Shown: in pieces, positions 1 through 9,026 of the stretch
Position numbering within the stretch: position 1 is the first letter of the stretch
Layout of the letters: each line of letters begins with the position of its first letter
Source of the DNA: Zelonia costaricensis
Lineage: Eukaryota > Euglenozoa > Kinetoplastea > Trypanosomatida > Trypanosomatidae
Length of the DNA: 20,019 nt
Reading direction: 5' to 3'
NCBI GenBank assembly: GCA_030849075.1
Contig: JASAOO010003065.1
Span: forward strand, 1 to 20,019
Position numbers and translations under genes: made by a program
Notes under the pieces: model-generated
Database searches by the model: none
Told to the model about the DNA's origin: nothing
The model's input: the letters and a program-made list of their open reading frames with translations, nothing else

Positions 1-460
1 TGGGGGGGTGGGGGGGTTGGTCGGCGCACACACAAAGCAGCTGAGGCGGACCATGCGCGTAACGGGCACCTTAGGATTTGTCTTTGCTCAGGGAGGGGTC
101 CGTCGAAGTCTGGCATACACAGTTACACATAATACGCACACATGGAAGTGCCTCGGGTAGCAGCGGCGTGTGGACGGTGGAGAAGACAAAAAGTGGGTGA
201 GTGGGAGAGGGAAGGGGTGGGGAATAAGGAAGAGTCGGAGAGGCGACGTGGTGAAGCGACGGAGGTGCGCCCCGAGCCGGGCAGTGGAGGGGGGGAGAGG
301 AGCGTGGCGCAACGCAAGTGGTGGCGAAAAAGCAGCGGAGTGCATCCGTTTAGGCTGCAGCGCAGGGGCGCCTTCGGCAGAGGACAGCGGGAGGGGAGGG
401 GGGGGTGGTGGAGTGCAGAAAAGGAGCGTGCGCGTTTGTGCAGGTTGACCAACGCAGACG

Positions 461-490
461 CACACGCACACACACACACACACACGCACA
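461..490. repeat. CA microsatellite
   Basis: Thirty bases of CA repeat interrupted by CACG steps, in spacer. Confidence 0.95.
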
Positions 491-1483
491 GACACGTACA
501 TCCACATACACATGGACACGGAGAACAGAATACAAGGGGGGTGGGGTGGGCGGCAGATAAGATGAGGTGGAAAGAGGGCCGAGAAAAGAAGGAGCCGACG
601 GGCACACGCCGGCCAAAGAGAAGAAGCGAAAACAGGAGCGAGCCGCTCGCAGACGTAACGTCACGCCCGTCACGAGGTCGAGGATGAAAAAAGGAAAAGA
701 AAATCGCAGAAGGGAATACGAGAAGCGTGACATTCCACGGCTAAGGGAACAAAGAAAGAGGGCGCCCATGCCGCCTTGCGAGTTACGTCGAGCACCAGCC
801 GCCGCGTCGGTTGTCTGCTTACGCATCTCCAGTTCCGCCACAAGACAACTCACGAAGAAAAAAAAAACAGAGGTGAAGAAAACCGCAGACGGAGGCCAAA
901 GCGTAAGTGAGACGCGCGTCTATCAAAAAGTGCGTGACAGGCGGCGGGCAGGCGGGACTTTAGAGGGCAGAACCCAGGCGCCGAAGCAGAGGGAGGGTGC
1001 GGCTGTTCGAGAGCACAAAGTCGGGGAGGGGAGAGGGGGGGGGGCGGCGCAGGGAGTTGAACGCGATGAAGGGTCACTACACTTCACATCACGAGTCCCC
1101 TACGCCACTTCTTTTTTCCTGTCATCGTTTCGATGTCACTGCGCACCAGCACACAACCGAGCCGGCGGCGGGTCCGCAGCTGTCGTGTGCGCGTCCAGTT
1201 ACCACAGTCTCACAGAGGAAATAAGAAGAAGCCAAGGAAGAATAGGAAGAAACAAACAAATGGAGCCGGCTTCCCGCCGTTGCGTGAGGAGCGGAGAAGC
1301 AGCCGTTGGGCACGCCTACGGAGTTCCCCTCGGTGCGCACACGGTCGTGTTACCGACAGGAGGGGGTGGGGGAGTGGAGAGAAGAAGAAGGGCGGGCGGC
1401 AAAAAGAAAAAAACATGAGAACTCCAAATCTGCGGCAGTTGAGACGAAGCGTGCGGCCTTTAAAGCGTCGGGGGACATTCGAT

Positions 1484-1520
1484 CACACACACACACACAC
1501 ATACACACACGCACGTACAC
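1484..1520. repeat. CA microsatellite
   Basis: CA repeat of about 37 bases with AT and CG interruptions, in spacer. Confidence 0.95.
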
Positions 1521-1779
1521 GGAAACCCACACACCAAGCTAAAAGACAGGGGGAAAGAAGAGCCAAGTGCCAGTCCAAATGTAAAAAATCCAGAAGTCAA
1601 GGAAAAGGAAAACTAAACGAGACTCAAACGTGATGAGCAGAGAGTGAGAGAGGAGGTGAGAGGCATGAAAGGCAAAGACCTCACGAGCAATTTCTTTCCT
1701 TGCCGATGTAAGCGAGTGCCCCGTGGCATGAGATCGTCACCCACACCCGCATGCCAAACTGAAGATACGCGCACCCACC

Positions 1780-1797
1780 CACACACACGCACACACA
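1780..1797. repeat. CA microsatellite
   Basis: Short CA repeat with one CG step, in spacer. Confidence 0.9.
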
Positions 1798-2348
1798 GAA
1801 GCACCAAAACGCACCTTCATCTCACGGCAAAAAGGGGGGAAACGAAGAACCGGAATAAAAAGCGAAGGAGGGCGGCCCGCCAAAGTGATGAAGTGAGTGA
1901 GAAGTGGAGGGAGGGGGGGAGGGCGGGAAAAGCGCGACCCACCTTGCGCGAGTATTCGCGACGAGAGGAGCGGGCAGGTAGCCACGGCCGCTCGCAACGC
2001 CGGCCCTCCGTCAAACAACAACAAAAAAGCGGCGATTGCCTCCCTGTCCTACGTGAGAGAAAGTGCGGAGTGTAAGCCCTGTGTGAAGGGAGCAAGTAAG
2101 AGGGGAGGCAAGCGGTGGGGGGGGGGGGTTGACCCGCAGCAAGCAACGCCATAAAAGGAGAAGAAAACAAACGCACCCACAACACGAAATCCATGCCTGC
2201 GCCGGCACACATACATGCATTCAGAGAAAGACCCGGCACCCGCTCCGCTACGTGCGACGCAGAAACCCACGAAGAAAAGACGAAGGAGCTACGAATGCTT
2301 GACAGAGGGTGCAGTCGACGTGCCGGGACGCAACCACCCCCCCCCCGG

Positions 2349-2382
2349 CCCCCCTCCCCCCACCTCACTGGGGGGAGGGGGG
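2349..2382. repeat. Perfect 13-bp inverted repeat, 8-nt loop
   Basis: CCCCCCTCCCCCC (2349-2361) and GGGGGGAGGGGGG (2370-2382) are exact reverse complements around ACCTCACT. The arms are nearly all G:C, so both DNA and either RNA strand could form a very stable hairpin. The G arms could alternatively join a quadruplex. It sits five bases beyond the retroposon poly(A) tail. Confidence 0.85.
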
Positions 2383-2387
2383 AGCCA
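2375..2387. repeat. Target-site duplication, 3' side of retroposon
   Basis: On the + strand this is GAGGGGGGAGCCA. It abuts the T13 run (2388-2400) that is the element's poly(A) tail on the minus strand. It differs from 3116-3127 only by one extra G in a homopolymer. It also overlaps the right arm of the 13-bp inverted repeat at 2349-2382. Confidence 0.65.
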
Positions 2388-3115
2388 TTTTTTTTTTTTT
2401 AATGCACCCATTTCAAATCCGAGCAATTGAACATCCTTACTCTATGGGCTGATCGCTTCCGCACCTCCTTCTCGTGAACACTACGGTCCCAACCTAGTCC
2501 TCGAAGATAAAGCGTCCACCTTGGTATCGCACCGTTCGTCTGGGTGGGAGGGGCTGTTCTAGGCTGTCCCACGATCGCCGACAGCCTCGGCGTACCCCTA
2601 ACTCCTGAGACGCAACTTGAGGGAAGGAAGGAAGTGAGGAAGATAAAGCAAAACGAAAACGACTGAAAGAAGCGGGTAAAGGCCAACCAACAAGTTTGCC
2701 CAAAGAAGAAGGTACCGACTCAGGCGAATCTGGCTCAGGGGCGGGGGAAGGGGGAGGGGAGGCGGGGACATTTCGCGGAGCAAGAAGAGGAGCGGCGGCG
2801 GGGGAAAAGAGCTCAAGNCCGGGGTAAGAGTTGCGACATACCGCTCGCGGATCCCGTGTTTTTCACGGAGAGTTGCTAGCGCCGGACATTCCAGGATGTG
2901 TGAGGGGGATTCCTCGCAAAGGAGACGGGACGAGGTGGTAAGAAAAATGGGGCAGATGTCACCGTGTTCCCTTTGTCGGTGCCGCTCAAGGCCACCTGGT
3001 TTGATAAAGCCTGCACTGCAAATCTCACACACATGCGCTTTTGGGTTGATAGGGACAGTCGCTCGTTTGCCTTTCTCGTCGATCACGATTGCTGGTCTCA
3101 CTGACGAGTGTTGAA
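2388..3115 (-). mobile_element. 5'-truncated ingi/L1Tc-like non-LTR retroposon with poly(A) tail
   Basis: A 728-bp block on the same strand as the RAC genes. Read on the minus strand it begins right after the sequence TGGCTCCCCCTC. It then carries about 170 open codons with a C2H2 zinc finger and a Cys/His-rich tail typical of the ORF C-terminus of trypanosomatid ingi/L1Tc-clade elements, then about 200 nt of non-coding sequence, and ends in A13 (2400-2388). The same TGGCTCC-CTC word, with one extra C, follows the A-tail, giving a target-site duplication of 12/13 bp. Composition changes sharply at both edges from pyrimidine-rich spacer to ordinary sequence. Leishmania genomes are known to hold degenerate relatives (DIREs) and short SIDERs, often in 3' UTRs. 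This copy is longer than the roughly 550 bp usual for a SIDER and keeps coding sequence, so a truncated DIRE-type copy fits better. It lies about 350-1075 nt downstream of the 3463-7530 stop codon and may be part of that mRNA's 3' UTR. Confidence 0.8.
2598..3113 (-). pseudogene. Remnant of retroelement ORF C-terminus (zinc-finger region)
   Basis: The in-frame remnant runs from the element's 5' edge to a TAG at 2600-2598. It contains CEICSAGF...GLERHRQREH, a classic C-x2-C-x12-H-x4-H zinc finger encoded at 3029-2964. This is followed by a second Cys/His cluster with SHILECPAL around 2900-2880 and a charged REKHGIRERY segment. That order (zinc finger, then an H-x3-CP-x-L segment) is what I expect downstream of the reverse transcriptase and RNase H domains of ingi/L1Tc-like ORFs. 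Reverse transcriptase, endonuclease and RNase H are all absent, so it cannot move by itself. One base at 2818 is N; beyond it the frame becomes Pro/Leu-rich and may no longer be the original reading frame. No start codon of its own is evident. Confidence 0.75.
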
Positions 3116-3127
3116 GAGGGGGAGCCA
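3116..3127. repeat. Target-site duplication, 5' side of retroposon
   Basis: On the + strand this is GAGGGGGAGCCA. It matches 2375-2387 except for one fewer G in the G-run. It directly abuts the 5' edge of the minus-strand retroposon. A 12-bp duplication is the length known for ingi/L1Tc-clade insertions. The word is G-rich and a similar GGGGGAGCCA occurs at 17131-17140, so a chance match is possible though unlikely given the exact position. Confidence 0.65.
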
Positions 3128-3309
3128 AGGGAAAAGGAAACCAAGCGGCGGTACCGCACAGGCACCGGCCAACGGCTGCACCTGGCGCACGCATCACGCA
3201 CACGCCCCCCCCCCCAAAGTCAAAAACGGAGACGAGCACAGGAGATTAAAAAAGAGTACCCGCCTACGGCACTGTCTGCAATCCAACGCAGTTTTGAAGT
3301 GAATACAAA

Positions 3310-3343
3310 CACACACAAACACACTTACACACACACACACACA
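3310..3343. repeat. CA/CAAA microsatellite
   Basis: CA repeat mixed with CAAA and CTTA units in the probable 3' UTR of the 3463-7530 RAC gene. In the minus-strand RNA it is a UG repeat. Confidence 0.9.
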
Positions 3344-3383
3344 AACGAAGAAGGATGAAAGAAGGGCTAAAGGCCAGCGAAGC

Positions 3384-3403
3384 GCCACGTGCTTCAACGT
3401 GGC
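3384..3403. repeat. 7-bp hairpin in the RAC 3' UTR
   Basis: GCCACGT (3384-3390) and ACGTGGC (3397-3403) are perfect complements with a six-base loop. It lies about 60 nt downstream of the 3463-7530 stop codon on the transcribed strand. Whether it has a function is unknown. Confidence 0.5.
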
Positions 3404-3462
3404 AGCACAACGGCCTCGAGCCCGCGGCGCTTCTGTGCCGCTGATCCAACTGGCGTACCCAA

Positions 3463-6400
3463 TTACATGTCGGCCTGCGCCGCTTCCACTGCGGCGGTGT
3501 TGCGGTGACGGTTGCGGAGATGCAGGTCGATCGGCGTGGGCGCTGACACGAGCTCCAGCGATTCCCACGTGCCGCTAAGCAGCTCGCTGTCATCCAACGA
3601 CAGCACTGTCCCCGTCGTCACCGGTGAGGCAACCCAGACAGGTGACCCAACGCTGCCGGCCTCCCCGGGCCACCGCGTGTGCAATCGTGCGCGGCTCGGG
3701 GCAGGTGGCTGGTACCCGCTGCTGTGGGAGCGCCACGTAGTTTGCAGACTGCGCTCCCCCGGGCTAGCCTCGGATGTTGCCCCCGAGTACACCTCGCGCG
3801 AGCGTAGCACTGTCACAATCGGCACCCTCCCGTCGGTCTGACTACATACGGCCTCGTAGCTGTGCAGCGACGCGGTCGCGTGCTGCGCAGGCTGCTTTGC
3901 CTGTGCCACCGTGGCAATGCGGATCGCGAGGCGGTTAATGAGGCTCTGGCAGTAGTCCTCCTCGGCCATCCTGGGGTTGCGCGGTGGCACACTCACGCTC
4001 CACTTGGTCAGCAGCGGCTGCAGCTCGCGCGCGCGCTGCGCCGGCGGATGTGGCGCAAAGCAGCTGACGAGCACCGCGGCCACGTTCGCGGCAGGGCCAG
4101 CGCGAGCATCACTAGCCGAGAGCACACAGGCGTTGCTCGACGCTACCTCCGCCGCATCCTTGTCTGGCACAATCGCGTCGATCTCCGTCCGCAGCGCCGC
4201 GTGCGTGCGGCCCGGCACGGGATTCACCTGGTACATGCCCACTGCGTACGGCACGCCGCGCAGCCCCTGCGACCCCATCTCCGTGCACTTAATGGCGTCG
4301 CGCTCGACGTCCGACAGCGCCCACCACGCTGCCTCCGTCGCCACAACCTGGCCGCCGTTCGCGATCGCCTCCGTCCGCGCAGCCATGTTCGACGTGTCGC
4401 CGTAGTAGTCGTACCGCTTCATCACCTCGTCGTACCGGATGTCCGACAGCCCCGTGTGGATGCCGATGCGCACGCGCAGCCCGGCCCACAGCGCAGCGTA
4501 CACCAGCTTTCCCAGTCGCGCCGTCGGCGGCGCGTGGCCTTCCATGCTGTCCACCTTTGCAAGCTCAAGCTCGCGGTACTTGCTGTCGATCAGGTTGGTG
4601 CCCCAGTCGTAGTCCAGCAGCCGCTTCTGGATGTCGCAGGCCAGCTTCACAGCGCTGTACGCGTCCTTGCACGCGATCATAAACGAGTCGCCCACCGTCT
4701 TCACCTCGTAGCACCCGTTCTCGTTGATCAGTTGCCGGATCACGCGGTGGTGCGCCGCGATCGCGTCCGCCATCAGCTGCGGCAGCGCAGCCCACATCGC
4801 CGTGCTGCTCTCGATGTCCGTGAAGATCAGCGTCACGGGCTCATCGCCGTCCTTCGGCGCGGCGGCGTTGTCGCGGCTGTCCGTGCAGCAGTACACCAGC
4901 AGGGTAATTATACCGATGAGGAGCACACCGCCTACGACAGAGCCGGAGATGACACCGTTGCGCTGCGCCGTCGTCAACGAGTCAACAGGCGCCTGGCGCG
5001 GCCTGTACACCATGGACGGCGTCGTGGGTGGGGTCGTAGCCGGCACCGTGGCGTTTAGCATGCGCTCCATCGAGAGCATCGAGATCGACTGCGCGCCGTA
5101 GTTCTTGAACAGGCACGAGTCGCCGATACTGCTGTTTGAGCAGCTCCACACATACGGGCCAAACGAGATGGCGTAGGCGGGAAAGACGCTGTTGCGGTAG
5201 ATCGTGTCGAGCAGCGCGGCGGAGTTGACGACTTGCGAGTACTGCAGCAGCACGTCGACAAGCGCTGCCGCCGCAAGATCGCGCAGGGCAGAGGGCACGT
5301 GCATCGTGGCGTTGGGCAGCAGCGCGTGAAAGGCGGCGAGCAGCGGCGAGGCAGCGTGGGCGGTCGCAGACGTGTCGCTCCACAGTGGCAGGTTGCTGTA
5401 CGACACGAGTCGCGCCTGCACCGACGGCGGCAGCGGTGCAAAGGCGGCCACGAGATCGTCGTAGAAGACGGAGAGGTCGTCGAAGCAAATCACCACCACC
5501 GCACGCGGGGCGGCGCTGAGAAAGGCAGCGAGGTCGGCGGCGTCACTGATCTGCAGGCCAACGATTAGGTTGACGGAGTCGGGCACCAGGAGCCGCGACA
5601 CGTGCGTGCTGAATTGGGCGTTAGTGATGGACGGGTCCGGCACGTTGAAGGTGGCGGCCGACTTGAGCAGCAGGTCCCCTGCCGCGACTAATTCGGCGTC
5701 GGTGTAATTGCGCAGGATGACGTTGGTGTTCGTGCTGATCGACGACAGGCTGCTGAGCGCGTTGAGGTGCGTGTAGAGCAAGTAGACCTCCTGCTCTAGC
5801 ACCGGCATCGTGTAGATGTAGTTGCGCTTCGCCACGGTGAGACGGGGCTGCGGAAACACAGCGTCTGCGACAAACACGTCGCCAACGTCCAGGTCGGCCA
5901 CCATGGAGCCCGTGATGATGTCGACCGAGTAGTTGGCAAGCTCTGCGTTGAGCACCTCCTGGGCGACATCAGACGGCACTGAAATGCTGCCGAAGTTAAA
6001 GCTCCCTTTCCTACTGCCCAAAGCCGCAGCCGCCATCGGCACGAATTTGATAAACTGCTGCGCCCTTCGTTCAAGCTGCGGATAGTCGGTGAAGCCCAAG
6101 ACGAGGTCGTTGACCGGCGAGGGAAACGCCACCTCGGACGAGTAGCACAGGTTCTGCGGGTACGTGAACCCCGCTCCGTGAAGGCGATTCCACGTGCCGT
6201 TGATGAGCTTGGTCAGCAGCACCTCGTGCCCGCCCTGGTTGCACTCACACACCGCCCCCGTTGAAGCCGCCAGCGTGTCGCACGGGCCGCCGTAGTCGCC
6301 GAGCACGAAGTCGCCGCCGATGATGTAGCGATTCTGCTGGAACAGCCCCGCCCTGTACGTGTTGCGGTCCACGATCCACTTCGACTGCTCCAGCGTCTGC

Positions 6401-7530
6401 TGAATCACCTTGCCAGACAGCCAGCCGACAACCATCAGCTGGGCAACGTCGGGCAGCGCTTCCAGGAACTCGGCCGCTGTAGAAACGCCGGGAGTGGCGG
6501 TGATCAGCGCCTGTCCTGCCGCCGACCTCGTCAGATACGCGTTGATCTCATCGCGAAAGAGTCGCATGTGGTCTGGATCTTGATCGTGTGGTGGAAACGC
6601 CGTGGCACTCGACATCAAGTGAGCATCAGACCGGTCGCCTCCCCGTCGCAGCCGAAGCAGCCGCGCATGCGTGTCGCGCAGCGTCTGCTGCAATGAGAAC
6701 GACGTCATGACGTGCGCCGACGACGTGCGCGGGTCTGTCAGCACCGCCTCCATGAAGGAGACAACTTGGTGCCCGGGCATGCCCCACACAATCACGACCT
6801 GCGGGGACGTGTCCGCCATCGCGTCGAACGCCGCTTGGTCCAGGATGGTTTCGCTGTAGGAGTACGGCCTTGCGTAGACCGCGGGTGGGTCGCGGGCGAG
6901 GCTCGTCATGGCGGATACGAGGGCCTTGTACTCACTGTCACCGTAGTCCACGCCGGTCAGGTACATGAAGGCGACACGGCGCGCACGCAGCGTGTTCACA
7001 ATGTAGTGCACCATCACCAGCAGCTCCGCACGCGGCTCTGCGCGGGTGAAGTACACCGCATCGTCCCACTTGCGCACCGTGCCCGAGCCCGTGAAGGGGC
7101 TGAGAAAGGTCACATTCGCCTGCCGCAGCGTCGCATCAGCGAGTACGGCGGAGAGCCGTATGTCCGAGTAGGGCCCGATCACGCCGAGCAGTGACGGGTA
7201 CGCGGCTAGTGTGGATTGAACCACCTTGACGATGTCCGCCTTGCTGTTGACGCCGAAGTCGGGCTGCACAATCACGATGGCCCGACCACCGGCGGCGGTG
7301 TGATTGGAGGCGAACAGAGCCGCATCGATGCCGGCCCAAATCGCGTCTGCGTGTGGGGCGGTGGCGCTGTCCACGGAATACACGGCGTTCAGGAGGTACA
7401 CCGGCTCCGCTGTGTTGCGGTCGGCTGCTGCGGCGTGGGTCATGGCGCAGAGGAGGCAGACGAGCGTGACGGCCAGCAGGAGGGTGCTGGGCCGCGCCCT
7501 CCACGAAGGCAAAAGCAGGGCTACGTCCAT
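3463..7530 (-). CDS. Receptor-type adenylate cyclase (RAC), downstream copy
   Basis: Encodes 1355 aa and is predicted to convert ATP to cyclic AMP at the surface or flagellar membrane. The start is the ATG at 7530-7528; the frame stays open upstream only from a TTG, which trypanosomatids are not expected to use. A hydrophobic signal segment spans about residues 16-30. The ectodomain (about 37-857) is of the periplasmic-binding/Venus-flytrap type, has eight N-x-S/T sequons and carries the motif CECNQGG at 428-434. A cysteine pair lies just outside the single membrane helix (about 859-882). The cyclase domain follows: FTDIESST with metal Asp905, EVKTVGDSF with Lys944 and metal Asp948, YDYYGDTSNMAAR with Asp1041, Asn1048 and Arg1052. 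All expected catalytic residues are present, so it looks active. The cyclase fold acts as a dimer, so homodimerisation is inferred. The tail beyond about 1220 is Ser/Pro-rich and unlike its paralogues. It resembles Leishmania RAC-A/RAC-B; which one is not assigned. It stops with TAA at 3465-3463. Confidence 0.95.
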   Translation of the reverse strand: MDVALLLPSWRARPSTLLLAVTLVCLLCAMTHAAAADRNTAEPVYLLNAVYSVDSATAPHADAIWAGIDAALFASNHTAAGGRAIVIVQPDFGVNSKADIVKVVQSTLAAYPSLLGVIGPYSDIRLSAVLADATLRQANVTFLSPFTGSGTVRKWDDAVYFTRAEPRAELLVMVHYIVNTLRARRVAFMYLTGVDYGDSEYKALVSAMTSLARDPPAVYARPYSYSETILDQAAFDAMADTSPQVVIVWGMPGHQVVSFMEAVLTDPRTSSAHVMTSFSLQQTLRDTHARLLRLRRGGDRSDAHLMSSATAFPPHDQDPDHMRLFRDEINAYLTRSAAGQALITATPGVSTAAEFLEALPDVAQLMVVGWLSGKVIQQTLEQSKWIVDRNTYRAGLFQQNRYIIGGDFVLGDYGGPCDTLAASTGAVCECNQGGHEVLLTKLINGTWNRLHGAGFTYPQNLCYSSEVAFPSPVNDLVLGFTDYPQLERRAQQFIKFVPMAAAALGSRKGSFNFGSISVPSDVAQEVLNAELANYSVDIITGSMVADLDVGDVFVADAVFPQPRLTVAKRNYIYTMPVLEQEVYLLYTHLNALSSLSSISTNTNVILRNYTDAELVAAGDLLLKSAATFNVPDPSITNAQFSTHVSRLLVPDSVNLIVGLQISDAADLAAFLSAAPRAVVVICFDDLSVFYDDLVAAFAPLPPSVQARLVSYSNLPLWSDTSATAHAASPLLAAFHALLPNATMHVPSALRDLAAAALVDVLLQYSQVVNSAALLDTIYRNSVFPAYAISFGPYVWSCSNSSIGDSCLFKNYGAQSISMLSMERMLNATVPATTPPTTPSMVYRPRQAPVDSLTTAQRNGVISGSVVGGVLLIGIITLLVYCCTDSRDNAAAPKDGDEPVTLIFTDIESSTAMWAALPQLMADAIAAHHRVIRQLINENGCYEVKTVGDSFMIACKDAYSAVKLACDIQKRLLDYDWGTNLIDSKYRELELAKVDSMEGHAPPTARLGKLVYAALWAGLRVRIGIHTGLSDIRYDEVMKRYDYYGDTSNMAARTEAIANGGQVVATEAAWWALSDVERDAIKCTEMGSQGLRGVPYAVGMYQVNPVPGRTHAALRTEIDAIVPDKDAAEVASSNACVLSASDARAGPAANVAAVLVSCFAPHPPAQRARELQPLLTKWSVSVPPRNPRMAEEDYCQSLINRLAIRIATVAQAKQPAQHATASLHSYEAVCSQTDGRVPIVTVLRSREVYSGATSEASPGERSLQTTWRSHSSGYQPPAPSRARLHTRWPGEAGSVGSPVWVASPVTTGTVLSLDDSELLSGTWESLELVSAPTPIDLHLRNRHRNTAAVEAAQADM

Positions 7531-7690
7531 CCCGTCTGACGATGCGTGTGGCGGAGCGGGCAAGGACAAAGCAGGTGGATGGTACAATGGGGGTCAGGGG
7601 CAGGCTTTGCGTGCAAGCACAGGCTCGAGGGCGTAGACACTTCTGCGCGCCTTGAATGGGGATGTGTCACTTCCACTAGTGTAGAGTGGC

Positions 7691-7734
7691 GTGTCTGTCT
7701 GTATGTGCTGGTGTGTGTGGTTCTGGTGTGTGTG
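7691..7734. repeat. TG microsatellite
   Basis: Imperfect TG repeat upstream of the 3463-7530 RAC gene. On the transcribed strand it is CA-rich and lies between the candidate splice acceptor and the ATG, so it would be within the 5' UTR. Confidence 0.9.
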
Positions 7735-7774
7735 GGAGACCGGCACCGGGGATGGAGGTAGAGCACAGCCGGTG

Positions 7775-7800
7775 CTGAAAGGGTGGGGGGTGGTGAAGGA
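7775..7800 (-). promoter_or_regulatory. Candidate trans-splice acceptor for the 3463-7530 RAC gene
   Basis: On the minus strand a nearly pure pyrimidine stretch (7800-7777, CTTCCTTCACC... ending CCCTTTC) runs straight into AG at 7776-7775. This would give a 5' UTR of about 244 nt after addition of the spliced leader. Another polypyrimidine stretch at about 7868-7831 has its first AG at 7817-7816 and is an alternative. Trypanosomatid genes have no individual promoters; mRNA 5' ends are set by such sites. This is a prediction from pattern only. Confidence 0.45.
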
Positions 7801-8993
7801 AGCTGAGCACTCGATCTTTCAGCACAGGGCAGCAAAGAGAAGCGTGAAGGGGGAGGGGAGGGAAAGAGTAGCTCGGATAGCCCCGGGAAGGCGGCGGACG
7901 TGTTGCGCGACTTGGTGAGCGGCCAACAGTGGCGGCAGGTCGACTTTGCGTGGTTGAGGTACACACCTGTCGTGTAAGAGGGGCACGAGGGGGGGGGGGA
8001 AACGGAGCGGCAGTGGCAGACGCACCACGAAACATAAAACGACGTTGGTGAGGCCGCACAAGAGAAGCGGCTCGAGTCACCGCACGCCTAACGAAATCTC
8101 TTGCTGATCTTTTTTGTTTGTTTGTTTGGCTGACTGTAGTCATGACGCAACAGCGCCGTGTCTCGTCGTTTCCGCGTGGTGCGTCCCTCTCCGTAGCCGT
8201 CGCGCCTCCGCGTCCATCAACGGCGCTCCAGAGCGTGTGCGAGCACGTTCCGTGTTGCCGTGCAGTGGGGTGCTGCACCGGTCCCATTTCTTCCTCATCT
8301 TTCAGCTTCCGGTAGGCAAGTGGTCAGTTGCAAGCAACGCGCGGCAGAAAGCAAAAAAAAAAAAAAGGAAGCCGCGGTACAGCCACCAACCCGTGCAGTT
8401 CCGTTCACAGCAGTGCTACAGGGGTCGACTTGACTTGTGCTTGAACTCACGAAGAGAACGATGGTGGACGGAGGAGGGGGGGGGCGGGGGGCAAAGGTTA
8501 AGCCAACCAGAGGGCGCAGGAGCGTCATGGTGTCCACCCGGTCCACCGGGGGAAGGAGGGAGCGGGCCTGGGAGCAACACAGAGGGACACGCAGGAGAGA
8601 CAGCGCAGATGCTCGGGCACGCCCACTCCACTGCTTCCATGCTCAAAGGCAGACTCGCACACACACGCACACATTCGGCAAACTAGCCACAACGACAAGC
8701 ACAGAGCGCACCGCACGAGAGACGCGGAGGCACCGTCGAGCACGTCACTGTGTAAAGGCCGGGAGTGATGGGGATGGTGGACTCGAGGCCGTGCATGGAG
8801 AGCGACACGACGGCGGCAGCGAAGATCTGTGATGCGTGGGAAAGCAAAAAAGAATGCACACCTCGCAAGAGAGATACAGCGCACAGCGGAGAAAGCGAAT
8901 TAGGGTGGAGAGGCGGAGGCGTGGCGGGGGGGGGGGAAGGTTGAAGGGGAAGAACGTTTCGAGAAGACACCTGGACAGCTACGAGTGGCATCA

Positions 8994-9026
8994 GACACAT
9001 ACACACACGCGCACAGACACACGTAC
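8994..9026. repeat. CA microsatellite
   Basis: Imperfect CA repeat. A second one follows at 9108-9129 and a shorter one precedes it at 8657-8673. Confidence 0.9.

Larger units (their letters stand above)
1..2374. other. Spacer downstream of RAC array segment and retroposon; no gene seen
   Basis: About 2.4 kb with no convincing gene on either strand. Open frames here are low-complexity (Arg/Lys/Glu-rich on +, Pro/Ser/Val-Cys-rich on -) and match purine runs and CA repeats. It begins with two G7 runs (2-17). CA microsatellites lie at 461-490, 1484-1520 and 1780-1797. The + strand is purine-rich, so minus-strand RNA would be pyrimidine-rich, as expected of a trypanosomatid intergenic region preceding another gene further left. 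I see no tRNA, rRNA or RAC fragment. Confidence 0.7.
3128..3462. other. Probable proximal 3' UTR between RAC stop and retroposon
   Basis: The 335 bases between the stop codon at 3463 and the retroposon contain a CA-type microsatellite (3310-3343), a C-run near 3205-3214 and a small hairpin at 3384-3403. There is no gene. In minus-strand sense it is the start of the 3' UTR of the 3463-7530 RAC gene. Confidence 0.6.

Noticed and set aside
461..490. Regularly spaced repeats as a possible CRISPR-like array
   Set aside because: They are simple CA microsatellites without unique spacers, and the genome is eukaryotic.
567..1418. 283-codon open frame on the + strand
   Set aside because: The product is Arg/Lys/Gly-rich low complexity from purine tracts, lies opposite the gene strand and shows no domain.
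3862..5058. 398-codon open frame on the + strand inside the RAC gene
   Set aside because: It is an antisense shadow of the GC-rich catalytic region, Arg/His-rich with no recognisable domain; the same shadow occurs in the other RAC gene.
7531..7587. Upstream extension of the 3463-7530 gene by 19 codons
   Set aside because: It begins with TTG, not ATG, and the signal peptide follows directly from the ATG at 7530.
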